Below are positions 1 to 8,282 of a stretch of 64,000 nucleotides of DNA, piece by piece; position 1 is the stretch's first letter; every line of letters begins with the position of its first letter. Made by a program: the position numbers and the translations under genes. The stretch spans positions 1,773,501 through 1,837,500 of the forward strand of contig NZ_CP045649.1 in the NCBI RefSeq assembly GCF_009557055.1, read 5' to 3'. The DNA is from Nocardioides sp. dk884. Lineage in GTDB: Bacteria; Actinomycetota; Actinomycetes; Propionibacteriales; Nocardioidaceae. The notes below the pieces were generated by a model. That model was given only the letters and a program-made list of their open reading frames with translations, searched no databases and was not told where the DNA came from.

Positions 1-1
1 C

Positions 2-46
2 TGCGGCACCGACACCCGCCACGTGGCCGCGCTGTGGGGCCTGTGA
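2..46 (+). CDS. 3' end of an unidentified gene (last 14 codons)
   Basis: An open frame enters from the left edge and stops with TGA at 44-46, reading [14 protein letters not shown]. It lies on the same strand just upstream of efp. In many actinobacteria the gene before efp is an Xaa-Pro peptidase (pepQ), but 14 residues are too few to confirm that here. Confidence 0.4.
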   Translation, partial: CGTDTRHVAALWGL

Positions 47-82
47 GGGGCCGCTGGCTCACACCCCCGCCCCGGTGCCCCG

Positions 83-88
83 TAGAAT
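83..88 (+). promoter_or_regulatory. Candidate -10 element for efp-nusB
   Basis: TAGAAT is a good match to the actinobacterial TANNNT -10 consensus and lies about 70 bases before the efp start. No convincing -35 hexamer is visible, so this is a weak call. Confidence 0.3.
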
Positions 89-158
89 GACGGGCTGTTG
101 CCCGGCCACTGGCCGAGAGACATCCCGATCCGGCGAGACGAAGGCTGACAACGCGCGC

Positions 159-722
159 ATGGCTACGACCAACGACCTGAAGAACGGCATGGTTCTCAAC
201 ATCGACGGGCAGCTCTGGGCCGTCGTGGAGTTCCAGCACGTCAAGCCCGGCAAGGGCCCGGCGTTCGTCCGCACCAAGCTCAAGAACGTGGAGTCCGGCA
301 AGACCGTCGACAAGACGTTCAACGCGGGCACCAAGGTCGAGACCGCCAACGTCGACAAGCGGACCATGCAGTACCTCTACAACGACGGCACGTCGTACGT
401 CTTCATGGACATCCAGAGCTACGACCAGCTCGAGATCGCCCCCGAGGTCGTCGGCAAGGCCAGCGACTTCCTCCTGGAGAACCAGGAGGCGATCGTCGCC
501 ACCAACGACGGCCGCGTGCTGTACGTCGAGCTCCCGGCCTCGGTCGAGCTCGAGGTCACCTACACCGAGCCCGGCATGCAGGGCGACCGCTCCACCGGCG
601 GCACCAAGCCCGCGACGGTCGAGACCGGCGCGACCGTGCAGGTCCCGCTGTTCATCACCACCGGCGAGAAGATCAAGGTCGACACGCGCGACTCCTCCTA
701 CCTCGGGCGTGTCACCAGCTGA
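159..722 (+). CDS. efp: Elongation factor P
   Basis: EF-P (187 aa) binds between the P and E sites of the ribosome and promotes peptide bond formation at polyproline stretches. The protein begins [20 protein letters not shown] and shows the full KOW-like N-terminal domain, including the PGKGPAFVR loop whose Lys is the usual modification site, followed by two OB domains and the C-terminal signature region [16 protein letters not shown]. The in-frame ATG at 159 is preferred over an upstream GTG-type extension at 75 because it matches the universal EF-P N-terminus. The stop codon overlaps the nusB start by one base (TGATG), so the pair is probably co-translated. Length is normal for the family. 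Confidence 0.97.
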   Translation: MATTNDLKNGMVLNIDGQLWAVVEFQHVKPGKGPAFVRTKLKNVESGKTVDKTFNAGTKVETANVDKRTMQYLYNDGTSYVFMDIQSYDQLEIAPEVVGKASDFLLENQEAIVATNDGRVLYVELPASVELEVTYTEPGMQGDRSTGGTKPATVETGATVQVPLFITTGEKIKVDTRDSSYLGRVTS

Positions 723-1126
723 TGGCTGCTCGGTCCAAGGCCCGCAAGCGGGCGCTCGACATCCTCTACGCCTCCGACATGCGAGGCGAGTCGCCCAACG
801 ACGCGCTCGACCGCGCGATCGCGGACGGCGAGGCGCCCACCAACCCCTACACCGTGACCCTGGTGCGGGGCGTGATCGAGCACCAGGAGCGCATCGACGC
901 CCTCCTCTCGGAGTACTCCGAGGGCTGGACGCTCGCGCGGATGCCGGCCGTCGACCGCAACGTGCTGCGCCTGGGCCTCTTCGAGCTGCTCTACGCCGAC
1001 GACGTCCCCGACGCCGTCGCGGTCTCCGAGGCGATGGCGCTGGTGCGCGATCTCTCCACCGATGAGTCGCCGCAGTTCGTCAACGGTGTGCTCGGCAACC
1101 TGATGCGCAAGAAGTCCGAGCTCTGA
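722..1126 (+). CDS. nusB: Transcription antitermination factor NusB
   Basis: NusB (134 aa) pairs with NusE (S10) on boxA RNA to form rRNA antitermination complexes. It starts [20 protein letters not shown], the basic helix that contacts RNA, and keeps the family core motifs MPAVDRNVLRLGLFELLY and FVNGVLGNL. It overlaps the efp stop by one base and is followed by a strong hairpin at 1143-1178, so efp-nusB looks like a complete two-gene unit. In Streptomyces efp-nusB lies close to bldD-pyrR; here about 8 kb of other genes separate nusB from pyrR and no bldD is seen. Confidence 0.96.
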   Translation: MAARSKARKRALDILYASDMRGESPNDALDRAIADGEAPTNPYTVTLVRGVIEHQERIDALLSEYSEGWTLARMPAVDRNVLRLGLFELLYADDVPDAVAVSEAMALVRDLSTDESPQFVNGVLGNLMRKKSEL

Positions 1127-1142
1127 GACCTCGCCCTTCCTC

Positions 1143-1178
1143 ACGACGCCCTCGGCTCCTCGGAGCCGGGGGCGTCGT
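1143..1178 (+). terminator. Hairpin terminator after nusB
   Basis: The arms at 1143-1151 and 1170-1178 are perfectly complementary (ACGACGCCC with GGGCGTCGT). An inner CGGCTC/GAGCCG stem closes a CTCG loop. There is no U-tract, which is common for actinobacterial terminators. It begins 17 bases after the nusB stop. Confidence 0.7.
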
Positions 1179-1239
1179 CGCGTCAGGGGTCCAGACCATC
1201 GCGGAGCGGGTGCCGGCGGACACCGCGGCGACTGCCAGC

Positions 1240-2433
1240 ATGTCGGCCGTGAGCGACGTCGAGGTTCCTGCCGCGGCTGACGCTGACGCGGCGCCGTCGT
1301 CTGCTCGCTCCCGCCGGTTGCTGGACCTGCTGGTCGCATGCCTGTGCCTGGCGGCCGTCGGGCTGGCGCTCACGGCAGGGGCGGTCGCCCTCGCGGCGTC
1401 CGACACCTCGGTCGAGGGGACGGTCGAGGGCGGTGGCTGGGGCGGTGGCGGTTGCTATCCCACGGTGTCCTATGCGGTCGACGGTCGCGACTACGTGCTG
1501 CACGCCGAGAAGGACACCCGCTGGTGCGCTCTGCACTGGCTGGGGCCGGCCCAGGTGTACTACGAGCCCGGCGACCCGGGACAGGCGCGCCTGAGCCACT
1601 ACGGCGACCTGCCCGGTGACCTGCTCGCGGCGTCGCTGGGTGTGGTGGTCGTCGCGGCCTTCCTCAGCACCCTGCGACGACCTCGACCCGAGCCTCTCCC
1701 GACCGGGTCGACCGGGCCCGGCCGCGGCGGCGCGCTCCGCGGGCGGCACGGCCGGGTCCCGCGCGTCCTGGTCGCGCTGCTGATCGTCGGCTGGCTGGTC
1801 GCCGCGGCGGCGGTCGTGGTGACCGGGGAGCGGCGCGCGAGCCTCGAGGACCTCCAGGACGCGATCGACAGTGGCGAGGTGACCCAGGTCGGGGAACGCG
1901 GCGCGCTCCTCGCCGGGCAACGGGGTACCTCCGTGGTCCACCTGGCGTGGCGCGAGGGCGGCCTGCGCTACTTCGCCACCGTGACGCAGTACCGCGGCCC
2001 GGCGGCGGAACGACGCGCACCGCGCCACGCTGCCGACGCTCCCGACGTCGTGATCGGTGATCTGGATGCGCAGCTGGGGCAGGGCGGCACCGACCTGCAG
2101 ATCCGACCCGACCTGCGGACCACGGCCCCGAGCTTCGTGACCTACGTCCCCTGGGGCTGGCACGTCTTCGGGTGGCCCCTGTACCTCTCGCTGGCGTTGT
2201 TGGTGATGACCGTGCGCGTGCTGATCGTCGCCGAGCGCCCGCGGTGGGCCAGTCGATGGGCGTGGTTCTGGCTCATCGTGGCCGCGCCCGTCCCCTTCGC
2301 CCTGGCCTACCTCGCGGGCGGTGGGCCCGCTGCTCGGGCTCGCCCGACAGGCCGAACCTCGCCGTGGCTCGGAGGAACGCTCGCGTTCCTCATCGCGGCA
2401 GCATTGACGGCGATGCAGCAGCCGGTGAGCTAG
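1240..2433 (+). CDS. Multi-pass membrane protein with DUF3592-like extracytoplasmic segment
   Basis: Protein of about 397 aa with six hydrophobic segments: one near residue 30-50, one near 125-145, one near 175-195 and three in the last 85 residues. Between the first two lies a segment with a short 'VEGTVEG' strand, CYPTVSYAVDGRDY and VYYEPGDPGQARL, the pattern of DUF3592 domains (a YP-V-F strand and a Y-P-D-P turn). The middle region (about 200-310) has a second related soluble section. Function is unknown. A GTG at 1210 would add ten residues; ATG 1240 was chosen because it gives a usual acidic/Ala-rich tail before the first membrane helix, but the start is uncertain. It is not obviously in an operon. 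Confidence 0.7.
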   Translation: MSAVSDVEVPAAADADAAPSSARSRRLLDLLVACLCLAAVGLALTAGAVALAASDTSVEGTVEGGGWGGGGCYPTVSYAVDGRDYVLHAEKDTRWCALHWLGPAQVYYEPGDPGQARLSHYGDLPGDLLAASLGVVVVAAFLSTLRRPRPEPLPTGSTGPGRGGALRGRHGRVPRVLVALLIVGWLVAAAAVVVTGERRASLEDLQDAIDSGEVTQVGERGALLAGQRGTSVVHLAWREGGLRYFATVTQYRGPAAERRAPRHAADAPDVVIGDLDAQLGQGGTDLQIRPDLRTTAPSFVTYVPWGWHVFGWPLYLSLALLVMTVRVLIVAERPRWASRWAWFWLIVAAPVPFALAYLAGGGPAARARPTGRTSPWLGGTLAFLIAAALTAMQQPVS

Positions 2434-2753
2434 CGCGGGGCGTCCGGCGGGCCGGGCTGGGATCAGGGGCTGGTCGGCACGTGCCGACGTACGGGGCCGG
2501 ACAGCAGCGGCAGCGCCTGCCCGAGGAAGGCACCCGCCAGCACAGCCGCGTGCAGGTGGCGAAGGCCGCGACCTGAGGGACCAGGGGAGCTCCTCGCAGC
2601 GAGACGAGCAGTCGGACCCGGCTGGCGTCAGCGACCGCCCTCACCGGTCGGGCCGCACCGTGGAGCCGGCCGAGATGTCGGTGCTCCGCACCGACGCCAC
2701 ACATGCCGGTGCCCCGCCGGCTGGATGCGCGGGCGGGGTCCGGGGCGGTGGAT
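2434..2753. other. Intergenic stretch without a supported gene
   Basis: No convincing ORF, RNA or promoter was seen in these 320 bases; the short ORFs here have shadow-like Arg/Pro/Ala composition. The right end (2732-2753) belongs to the duplicated block around the DUF222-HNH gene. Confidence 0.5.
2732..2753 (-). repeat. Flank shared with the second DUF222-HNH copy
   Basis: Read on the minus strand, the 22 bases directly after the stop codon match 35236-35257 (after the broken copy) with one mismatch, and then the two diverge. The third copy does not share this flank. It marks the edge of a duplication larger than the coding sequence. Confidence 0.7.
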
Positions 2754-4064
2754 CTACTCGTCCGGTGGATGCGTGGTGACGAGGCGGGTCGTGCCGTGGT
2801 CCTTCATCAGGTGAAGACCGTGGGGCGACCGCCAGAGGTACGTCGCGGCGTCGGTCTTGTCGTAGGTCCAGGCCGTATGGGTCTTGGCCCGGTGATGTCG
2901 CCGGCAGAGCGGGGCGAGGTTGCAGCTGCAGGTCGGGCCGCCGCTTGGTCCGGTGCGGTGGGCGGTGACGTGGTCGGTGTCGCAGCGCCTCGCGGGACGT
3001 TCGCACCACGGGAACGCGCACACCGGCTGGGTGAGACGGGTCTGCTCGACGAGCCGGTCGGGGACGGCGTAGGCGTCGGTGTGGTGGTGGGCCTCGAGGT
3101 CGATGACCGGCTTGATGACGACCTGCGCGTCACCGCTGCACCAGTCACGGACCTGCTCGGTGAAGACGATCGAGCGCGTCTCCTCGACGTGCGCGATCCC
3201 GGCCTCGTCACGGCTGATCGCGGCATCGGAGAGGTGCACGTGGATGACCACCTGGCGCGGCTTCACCACTGACGCGGAGTCCCCGCCGGCCTCAGCGCGG
3301 AGGTCGAAGGCGAGCTGGCGTCGGGCGAGCTCGCCGGCGGCCATGGAGCGGCGTACGTTGAGGGACTCCGTCGAGCCGAGGGTCGCGAGTTCCTCGGCGC
3401 CCTGGCGGATCGCGGTGTCGAGGTCGAGTGCGTCGGCGAGGTCGAGGACACCCTCGACGTGGGCGATGCCGTCGTGGATGGTCTTGTCGGTGTGGACGTC
3501 GAAGCGACGCCCGTCAGCGGCCTCCCGGCGCTGCTTCTCCGCGCCCTCGGGGTCGAAGGCGACCCGGGCCTGGTCCACGAGCCGCTCGATCCCGGCCCAG
3601 CTGATCTTCCCGACGAAGGCGGCGAGCTGGCGGTCCACGAACTCGGCCCCGTCCAGCGGCAGCGTGGTCGTCAGCTGCGCGAGTCGGCGGGCCTTCCAGA
3701 GCGGCACCGTGCCGGCCCGGACCAGCTTCCAGGTGCGCTTGAGCCGGTGCGCCAGCTCGAGCGCGTCGCTGACCAGCGCCCGGGCGGAGTCGGTGGACAT
3801 GCCGATCGCGGCACCGAACTCCATCGGCGCGAACTCCGCCACCAGCGGCGCACCCTCACCGGCGAGCGGGGCGGCGAGCTCCCCGAACACCAGCCCGCTC
3901 GTCGGCGCCGCCTCGGCGACCGACTCTTCGGGGTGCATCGACGCCCACACCAGAGCGGCCTCCAGGACGTCGATCTCCGCCCGCTGGGCAGCGGCCCGGC
4001 GGCGCTGTGCGAAGGCCAGCACGGCGGCTGGGGTGTCGCAGTCGGGGAGCTCGGGGTCGGCCAT
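2754..4064 (-). CDS. DUF222 / HNH endonuclease (13E12-type repeat protein), copy 1
   Basis: Intact 436-residue protein. An N-terminal DUF222 helical region (about 1-300) is followed by an HNH nuclease domain at about 348-396 with VCAFPWCERPARRCDTDH, then CNLAPLCRRHH, giving the zinc Cys pairs and the His/Asn/His catalytic set. It is about 88-90% identical by eye to the copies at 34067 and 58949. Such genes are multicopy in actinobacteria (13E12 repeats of mycobacteria) and behave like a dispersed gene family; their target is not known. A LexA-type SOS box sits 12 bases upstream of the ATG, so DNA damage induction is expected. It lies on the minus strand between a membrane protein gene and an acyl-CoA ligase gene, with no operon partners. 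Confidence 0.92.
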   Translation of the reverse strand: MADPELPDCDTPAAVLAFAQRRRAAAQRAEIDVLEAALVWASMHPEESVAEAAPTSGLVFGELAAPLAGEGAPLVAEFAPMEFGAAIGMSTDSARALVSDALELAHRLKRTWKLVRAGTVPLWKARRLAQLTTTLPLDGAEFVDRQLAAFVGKISWAGIERLVDQARVAFDPEGAEKQRREAADGRRFDVHTDKTIHDGIAHVEGVLDLADALDLDTAIRQGAEELATLGSTESLNVRRSMAAGELARRQLAFDLRAEAGGDSASVVKPRQVVIHVHLSDAAISRDEAGIAHVEETRSIVFTEQVRDWCSGDAQVVIKPVIDLEAHHHTDAYAVPDRLVEQTRLTQPVCAFPWCERPARRCDTDHVTAHRTGPSGGPTCSCNLAPLCRRHHRAKTHTAWTYDKTDAATYLWRSPHGLHLMKDHGTTRLVTTHPPDE

Positions 4065-4072
4065 GCCTCATC

Positions 4073-4096
4073 TTACTCGAACGCGCGTTCGAGTAA
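4073..4096 (-). promoter_or_regulatory. LexA SOS box of DUF222-HNH copy 1
   Basis: TCGAAC-GCGC-GTTCGA at 4077-4092 lies inside a perfect 24-bp palindrome (4073-4096). It matches the actinobacterial SOS box TCGAAC-N4-GTTCGA. The start codon is 12 bases away, and the purine-rich AGATGAGG between them can serve as ribosome binding site. Confidence 0.9.
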
Positions 4097-4170
4097 TAGG
4101 GGTTGGACGAGACTGGAAGGTAAAGACTTCCGACGCTGCGCTGGGCGCCCCGCGGTTCAGCGCCGCGAGG

Positions 4171-5895
4171 TCACGACTGGCGCTCGCCGAGGAGCTTGTC
4201 GCGGACCAGGCGGCGCATGACCTTGCCGATCTGGGAGCGCGGGAGCTCCTCGAGGACGTGCACGGAGTGGGGGAGCGCATAGCGGGGGAGACGCTCCTCG
4301 GCGTAGGCGCGCAGCTCCTCGATCGTGGGGGCGGTGGCGCCGGGCTCGAGCACCAGGGCGACCGCCACCCGCTCCTCCTCGCCGTCGCCGTGGGGCAGGC
4401 CGACGGTGGCGACGTCCAGGACGCCGCGCATCCCGCGCAGGTGCTCCTCGACCTGGGAGGGGTAGACCTTGAAGCCGCCGACGATGATCATCTCCTTGAC
4501 CCGGTCCACCAGGCTCACCCAGCCGTCCGCGTCGACCCGGACGACGTCGCCGGTGCGCAGCCAGCCGTCGTCCATCAGCTGGCCGGCGGTCTCCTCGGGG
4601 CGGTTCCAGTAGCCGTCGAAGACCTGCGGGCCGCGCACGAGCAGCTCCCCGCGGCGGCTGCCGTCCTCCTCGACCTCGGCCTCGCGCAGCGGGTCGTCCT
4701 GGTCGACCACGCGCATCTCGGTGTTGGGGAACGGTACGCCGAGGGTGCCGGGGCGCCGCGCGTGCGAGACCGGGTTGCCCAGCGCGATCGGGGCGCACTC
4801 GGTCATGCCGTAGCCCTCGATCAGCAGGCCGCCGGTGGCCGCCTCCCAGCGGTCCACGGTGCGCTGGGGAATCGGCATCGCGCCGGCGAAGCCGAGCCGG
4901 AACGAGCGCAGGCCGTCGGCGGGCGGGCGCTTCGCGGACTCGAGCGCGTCGACGATCCGGTCGAACATCGGCGCGACGCCGGCGATGAAGGTGCCGGGCC
5001 TGCGGGTCTGCGCCTCGATGACGGCCTCGGGGTCGAAGTTCGGGAACGCCACGAGCGTCGCGCCGAGGTAGCCGGGCAGGGTGAGGCAGAAGGTCAGGCC
5101 GAAGGCGTGGAAGAACGGCAGCACGCCGTACACGGTCTCGGTGCCCTCACCGAACCGCGCCCAGGTCTGGCCGTGCACGATGTTGGCGACCAGGTTGCGA
5201 TGGGTCAGCCGCGCGGCCTTGGGGGTGCCGGTGGTGCCGCCGGTGTACTGCAGCAGGGCGAGGGAGTCGCCGCGGGGGCGGTCGGTGCCGGTGTGCTCGG
5301 CGGCGCGCGTCATCAGGTCGTGCCAGTCCGGGACGCCGGCGGGCACCGGGCCGCCGAGGGCCCGCGCCTTCGCGCGCGCGGCGCGCACCGGCAGGCGCAG
5401 CAGGAACCGCGACAGCGCGGGCAGGTCGCGCGCGACGTCGACGCTCACCACCGTGCGCAACGGGGTGTCGGCGCGCGCGGTGGCGACATTGACCAGTGCG
5501 TGGCGGAAGACCAGCGCGACGCCGGCGCCGCTGTCGGCGAGCAGCCCCTGCAGCTCGGCCGCGGTGTAGGTCGGGTTGAGCTCCACGACCACCGCACCCA
5601 GGCGCAGCGCGGCATGGAAGGCGATGACGTGGGCGGTGCAGTTGGGCAGCACCAGCGCGACCCGCTCCCCGGGGCCGACCCCGAAGCCGGCCAGCACCGT
5701 CATCGCCCGGCGGATGGCGGCATCCAGCTCGGCGTACGTCGTGGTCGCCCCGAGGAAGTCGACGGCGATCCGGTCCGGCCAGCGCTGCGCGGCGCGCTCG
5801 AGGGCGGCGGTCACCGGGTCGTCGGGGATGTCCAGCACTGCCGGCACCCCTGCGGGGTAGTGGGTCAGCCAGGGTCGCGAATCGTGGATGTCCAT
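4171..5895 (-). CDS. Long-chain fatty-acid-CoA ligase (AMP-forming)
   Basis: Member of the ANL superfamily (574 aa) that activates a carboxylic acid as acyl-AMP and transfers it to CoA in the cytoplasm. Visible motifs are the P-loop YTGGTTGTPK (about 217-226), LPFFHAFGL, the adenylate-binding GYGMTECAP, the hinge region WLRTGDVVRVDADGW and DRVKEMIIVGGFKVYP, and the C-terminal catalytic Lys in SQIGKVMRR. The length and the FGxT-like architecture suggest a medium/long-chain fatty acid substrate, but the substrate is inferred. An upstream GTG-type start at 5919 exists; ATG 5895 (MDIHDSRPWLTHYP) is preferred as it matches the family start. It is divergent from the DUF1206 gene and probably monocistronic. 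Confidence 0.9.
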   Translation of the reverse strand: MDIHDSRPWLTHYPAGVPAVLDIPDDPVTAALERAAQRWPDRIAVDFLGATTTYAELDAAIRRAMTVLAGFGVGPGERVALVLPNCTAHVIAFHAALRLGAVVVELNPTYTAAELQGLLADSGAGVALVFRHALVNVATARADTPLRTVVSVDVARDLPALSRFLLRLPVRAARAKARALGGPVPAGVPDWHDLMTRAAEHTGTDRPRGDSLALLQYTGGTTGTPKAARLTHRNLVANIVHGQTWARFGEGTETVYGVLPFFHAFGLTFCLTLPGYLGATLVAFPNFDPEAVIEAQTRRPGTFIAGVAPMFDRIVDALESAKRPPADGLRSFRLGFAGAMPIPQRTVDRWEAATGGLLIEGYGMTECAPIALGNPVSHARRPGTLGVPFPNTEMRVVDQDDPLREAEVEEDGSRRGELLVRGPQVFDGYWNRPEETAGQLMDDGWLRTGDVVRVDADGWVSLVDRVKEMIIVGGFKVYPSQVEEHLRGMRGVLDVATVGLPHGDGEEERVAVALVLEPGATAPTIEELRAYAEERLPRYALPHSVHVLEELPRSQIGKVMRRLVRDKLLGERQS

Positions 5896-5959
5896 CAGGG
5901 ATAGTGTGCCTCTCCCCACGGACCCGGTGCATCACCAACGGATCGGGTAATGCCCGATC

Positions 5960-6820
5960 ATGACGCGGATCACTGACAAGGCGGAGCGGCTCGGCGAGCA
6001 GGCTCACAGCAGCGACTGGCTCGACCACGCGGTGCGTGCGGGGCTGGTGGCCTACGGCGTCGTGCACCTGATGATCGGCTGGATGGCCCTCCAGCTGGCG
6101 TTCGGCGACCGCGAGGGCAAGACGTCCAGCACCGGCGCGCTGCAGGAGCTGGCCCAGCAGCCCTTCGGCAGCGTCCTGGTCTGGCTCGTCGCGATCGGCC
6201 TGGCTCTCCTGGTCGTCTGGCGCCTGCTCGAGGCTTTCGCCGGGCACGACGACGGCGACGACGACCGCTGGAAGAAGCAGGCGTCCTCGGTCGCCAAGGC
6301 CGTCATCTACGCCGCGCTGGCGATCACCGCCGTGCGCGTCGCCACCAGTGACGGCGGCTCCGGCGGCGGCCAGGGCGGCGGCCAGGGCGGCGGCAAAGGC
6401 TCCGGCAGCAGCACCACCTCCCTCACCGCCGAGGTGATGTCGTGGCCCGGCGGCCAGTTCCTGATCGGCGCGATCGGCCTCGGCATCATCGGCTACGGCG
6501 TGCACCACCTGTGGCGTGCCTGGACCGACGGCTACCGCGAGGAGCTCGACGCCGAGGGCCAGAGCGGCGAGACCGGCACGGCGTACCTCTGGTTCGGCAA
6601 GATCGGGTACGCCGCCAAGGGCCTGGCGGTCGGTCTGGTCGGCGCGCTGACCGTCTACGCAGCCGCGACCCACGACGCCTCGCGCACCGGCGGGCTCGAC
6701 CAGGCGCTGCAGGAGGTGCTGGAGCAGCCGTTCGGGCCGTTCCTGCTCGGCGTGATCGGCGTCGGGATCGGCTGCTACGGCCTGTTCGCCTTCGCCCGCG
6801 CCCGGCACCTGTCCCGGTGA
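5960..6820 (+). CDS. DUF1206 family integral membrane protein
   Basis: Protein of 286 aa with six hydrophobic segments arranged as three related repeats of two helices each, the layout of DUF1206. Recurrent repeat signatures are 'AGLVAYGVVHLMIGWMAL', 'AVIYAALAITAV' with 'GYGVHHLWRAW', and 'GKIGYAAKGLAVGLVGAL', each followed by an 'LxQPFG' or 'PGGQFLIG' turn. Between repeats one and two there is a low-complexity Gly/Gln linker (about residues 131-154). The function of the family is unknown; it is common in actinobacteria. It starts with ATG 37 bases after a short gap from the divergent ligase gene. Confidence 0.85.
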   Translation: MTRITDKAERLGEQAHSSDWLDHAVRAGLVAYGVVHLMIGWMALQLAFGDREGKTSSTGALQELAQQPFGSVLVWLVAIGLALLVVWRLLEAFAGHDDGDDDRWKKQASSVAKAVIYAALAITAVRVATSDGGSGGGQGGGQGGGKGSGSSTTSLTAEVMSWPGGQFLIGAIGLGIIGYGVHHLWRAWTDGYREELDAEGQSGETGTAYLWFGKIGYAAKGLAVGLVGALTVYAAATHDASRTGGLDQALQEVLEQPFGPFLLGVIGVGIGCYGLFAFARARHLSR

Positions 6821-6851
6821 CCTGAGCCCTCACCTCTGGCACCCTGGGCCG

Positions 6852-8228
6852 ATGAGCGAGGAACACGTCGACGTCGTCGTCATCGGGCTCGGTCCCGGTG
6901 GGGAGTACACCGCGCAGAAGCTCGCGGAGGCCGGCCTCACGGTCGTCGGCGTCGAGCGGGACCTGGTCGGGGGCGAGTGTCCCTTTCACGGGTGCATCCC
7001 GTCGAAGATGATGATCCGCGCCGCCGACGCCCTCGCCGAGGCCCGGCGCGCCACGACGCTGGCCGGCGCGGTCGAGGTCACGCCCGACTGGAGCCTGGTG
7101 GCCGACCGGCTGGACCGCCAGGCCACCAACCACTGGGACGACTCCGCCCACGTCGAGCGCCTCGAGGCCGCCGGGGTGCGCGTGCTGCGCGGCCAGGGCC
7201 GCCTCGAGGGCCCCGGTCGCGTCGTCGTGGAGCACGACGGAGACACCCGCACGTACGTCGCGGCGCGCGGCGTCGTGCTCAACACCGGCACCGAGCCCGC
7301 CGTGCCCCCGGTCGAGGGGCTCGCGGACACGCCGTACTGGACCAACCGCGAGGTCATGCACCTCACCGAGCTGCCGCGTCGCCTCGCGGTCCTCGGAGGC
7401 GGGCCGATCGGCGCCGAGCTGGCCCAGGCGCTCGCGCGCTTCGGCGTCGAGGTCACGATCCTCGAGATGGGCCCGCGGATCCTAGGCCCGGCCGAGCCGG
7501 AGGCCAGCGCGGTGATCACCGAGGTCTTCGAGCGCGAGGGCATCACGGTGCGCACCGGGGTCGAGGTCACCCGGGTCAGCCATGCCGACGACGCGTTCCG
7601 CATCGAGACCGACGCCGGCACCCTCGAGGCCGACCGGCTGCTGGTTGCCGCCGGTCGCCGGCTGCAGCTGCACGGGCTCGGGCTGGAGAGCGTCGGCCTG
7701 GACCCCGACGTCCGCGCGGTCGCCACCGACGACCGACAGCGCGCCGGGGAGCGGCTCTGGGCGGTCGGCGACATCACCGGCAAGGGCCAGTTCACCCACG
7801 TCTCGATGTATCAGGGCGAGGTCGTCGTCGACGACGTGCTGGGACGCGACGGACGCCGCGCGGACTACCGGGCGCTGTCGTGGGTGACGTTCACCGACCC
7901 CGAGGTCGCCGCGGTCGGGATGACCGAGCAGCAGGCGCGCGACGCCGGCATCCCGGTGCGGGTGGGGCGCGCCGACATCCCCGAGTCCAGCCGCGGATGG
8001 ATCCACCAGGCCGGCAACGACGGGATCGTCAAGGTCGTCGCCGACGCCGACCGCGGGATCCTGGTGGGCGCCACCGTGGTCTCCCCGGCGGGCGGCGAGG
8101 TCATCGGGCTGCTGGCCACCGCGATCCACGCCGAGGTGCCGGTCGCCACCCTGCGCGGCATGCACTTCGCCTATCCGACCTTCCACCGCACGATCGAGTC
8201 GGCGCTCGAGGACCTGGGCTCGCTGTGA
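6852..8228 (+). CDS. FAD-dependent pyridine nucleotide-disulfide oxidoreductase
   Basis: Protein of 458 aa of the dihydrolipoamide dehydrogenase / mercuric reductase family. It has the N-terminal FAD dinucleotide fold VVVIGLGPGGEYTAQKLAEAG, the redox-active disulfide in GGECPFHGCIPSK (CX4C), the NAD(P) fold LAVLGGGPIGAELAQALARFG, the FAD motif LWAVGDITG and a C-terminal dimer domain with HFAYPTFHRTIESALEDL, where the His-X8-Glu pair serves as acid-base. There are no N-terminal metal-binding Cys and no C-terminal Cys pair, so a mercuric reductase role is unlikely, and no 2-oxoacid dehydrogenase genes are nearby. The substrate is therefore unknown; a soluble quinone or disulfide reductase is plausible. 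Confidence 0.88.
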   Translation: MSEEHVDVVVIGLGPGGEYTAQKLAEAGLTVVGVERDLVGGECPFHGCIPSKMMIRAADALAEARRATTLAGAVEVTPDWSLVADRLDRQATNHWDDSAHVERLEAAGVRVLRGQGRLEGPGRVVVEHDGDTRTYVAARGVVLNTGTEPAVPPVEGLADTPYWTNREVMHLTELPRRLAVLGGGPIGAELAQALARFGVEVTILEMGPRILGPAEPEASAVITEVFEREGITVRTGVEVTRVSHADDAFRIETDAGTLEADRLLVAAGRRLQLHGLGLESVGLDPDVRAVATDDRQRAGERLWAVGDITGKGQFTHVSMYQGEVVVDDVLGRDGRRADYRALSWVTFTDPEVAAVGMTEQQARDAGIPVRVGRADIPESSRGWIHQAGNDGIVKVVADADRGILVGATVVSPAGGEVIGLLATAIHAEVPVATLRGMHFAYPTFHRTIESALEDLGSL

Positions 8229-8269
8229 GCGCGGACGTGGACCGCGCCGCTCCGGCTGGGGCGGATCGG

Positions 8270-8275
8270 TAGCGT
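8270..8275 (+). promoter_or_regulatory. Candidate -10 for a leaderless quinone reductase mRNA
   Basis: TAGCGT ends 7 bases before the ATG at 8283, with no ribosome binding site between. The spacing matches leaderless transcription as known from actinobacteria. Confidence 0.4.
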
Positions 8276-8282
8276 CAGGCAC

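Noticed and set aside
3079-5904. Plus-strand ORF of 941 codons
   Set aside because: Runs antisense over both the DUF222-HNH gene and the acyl-CoA ligase, which have clear motifs.
6350-6420. Gly/Gln repeat in the DUF1206 gene as a DNA repeat element
   Set aside because: In-frame low-complexity linker between membrane repeats; no separate element.
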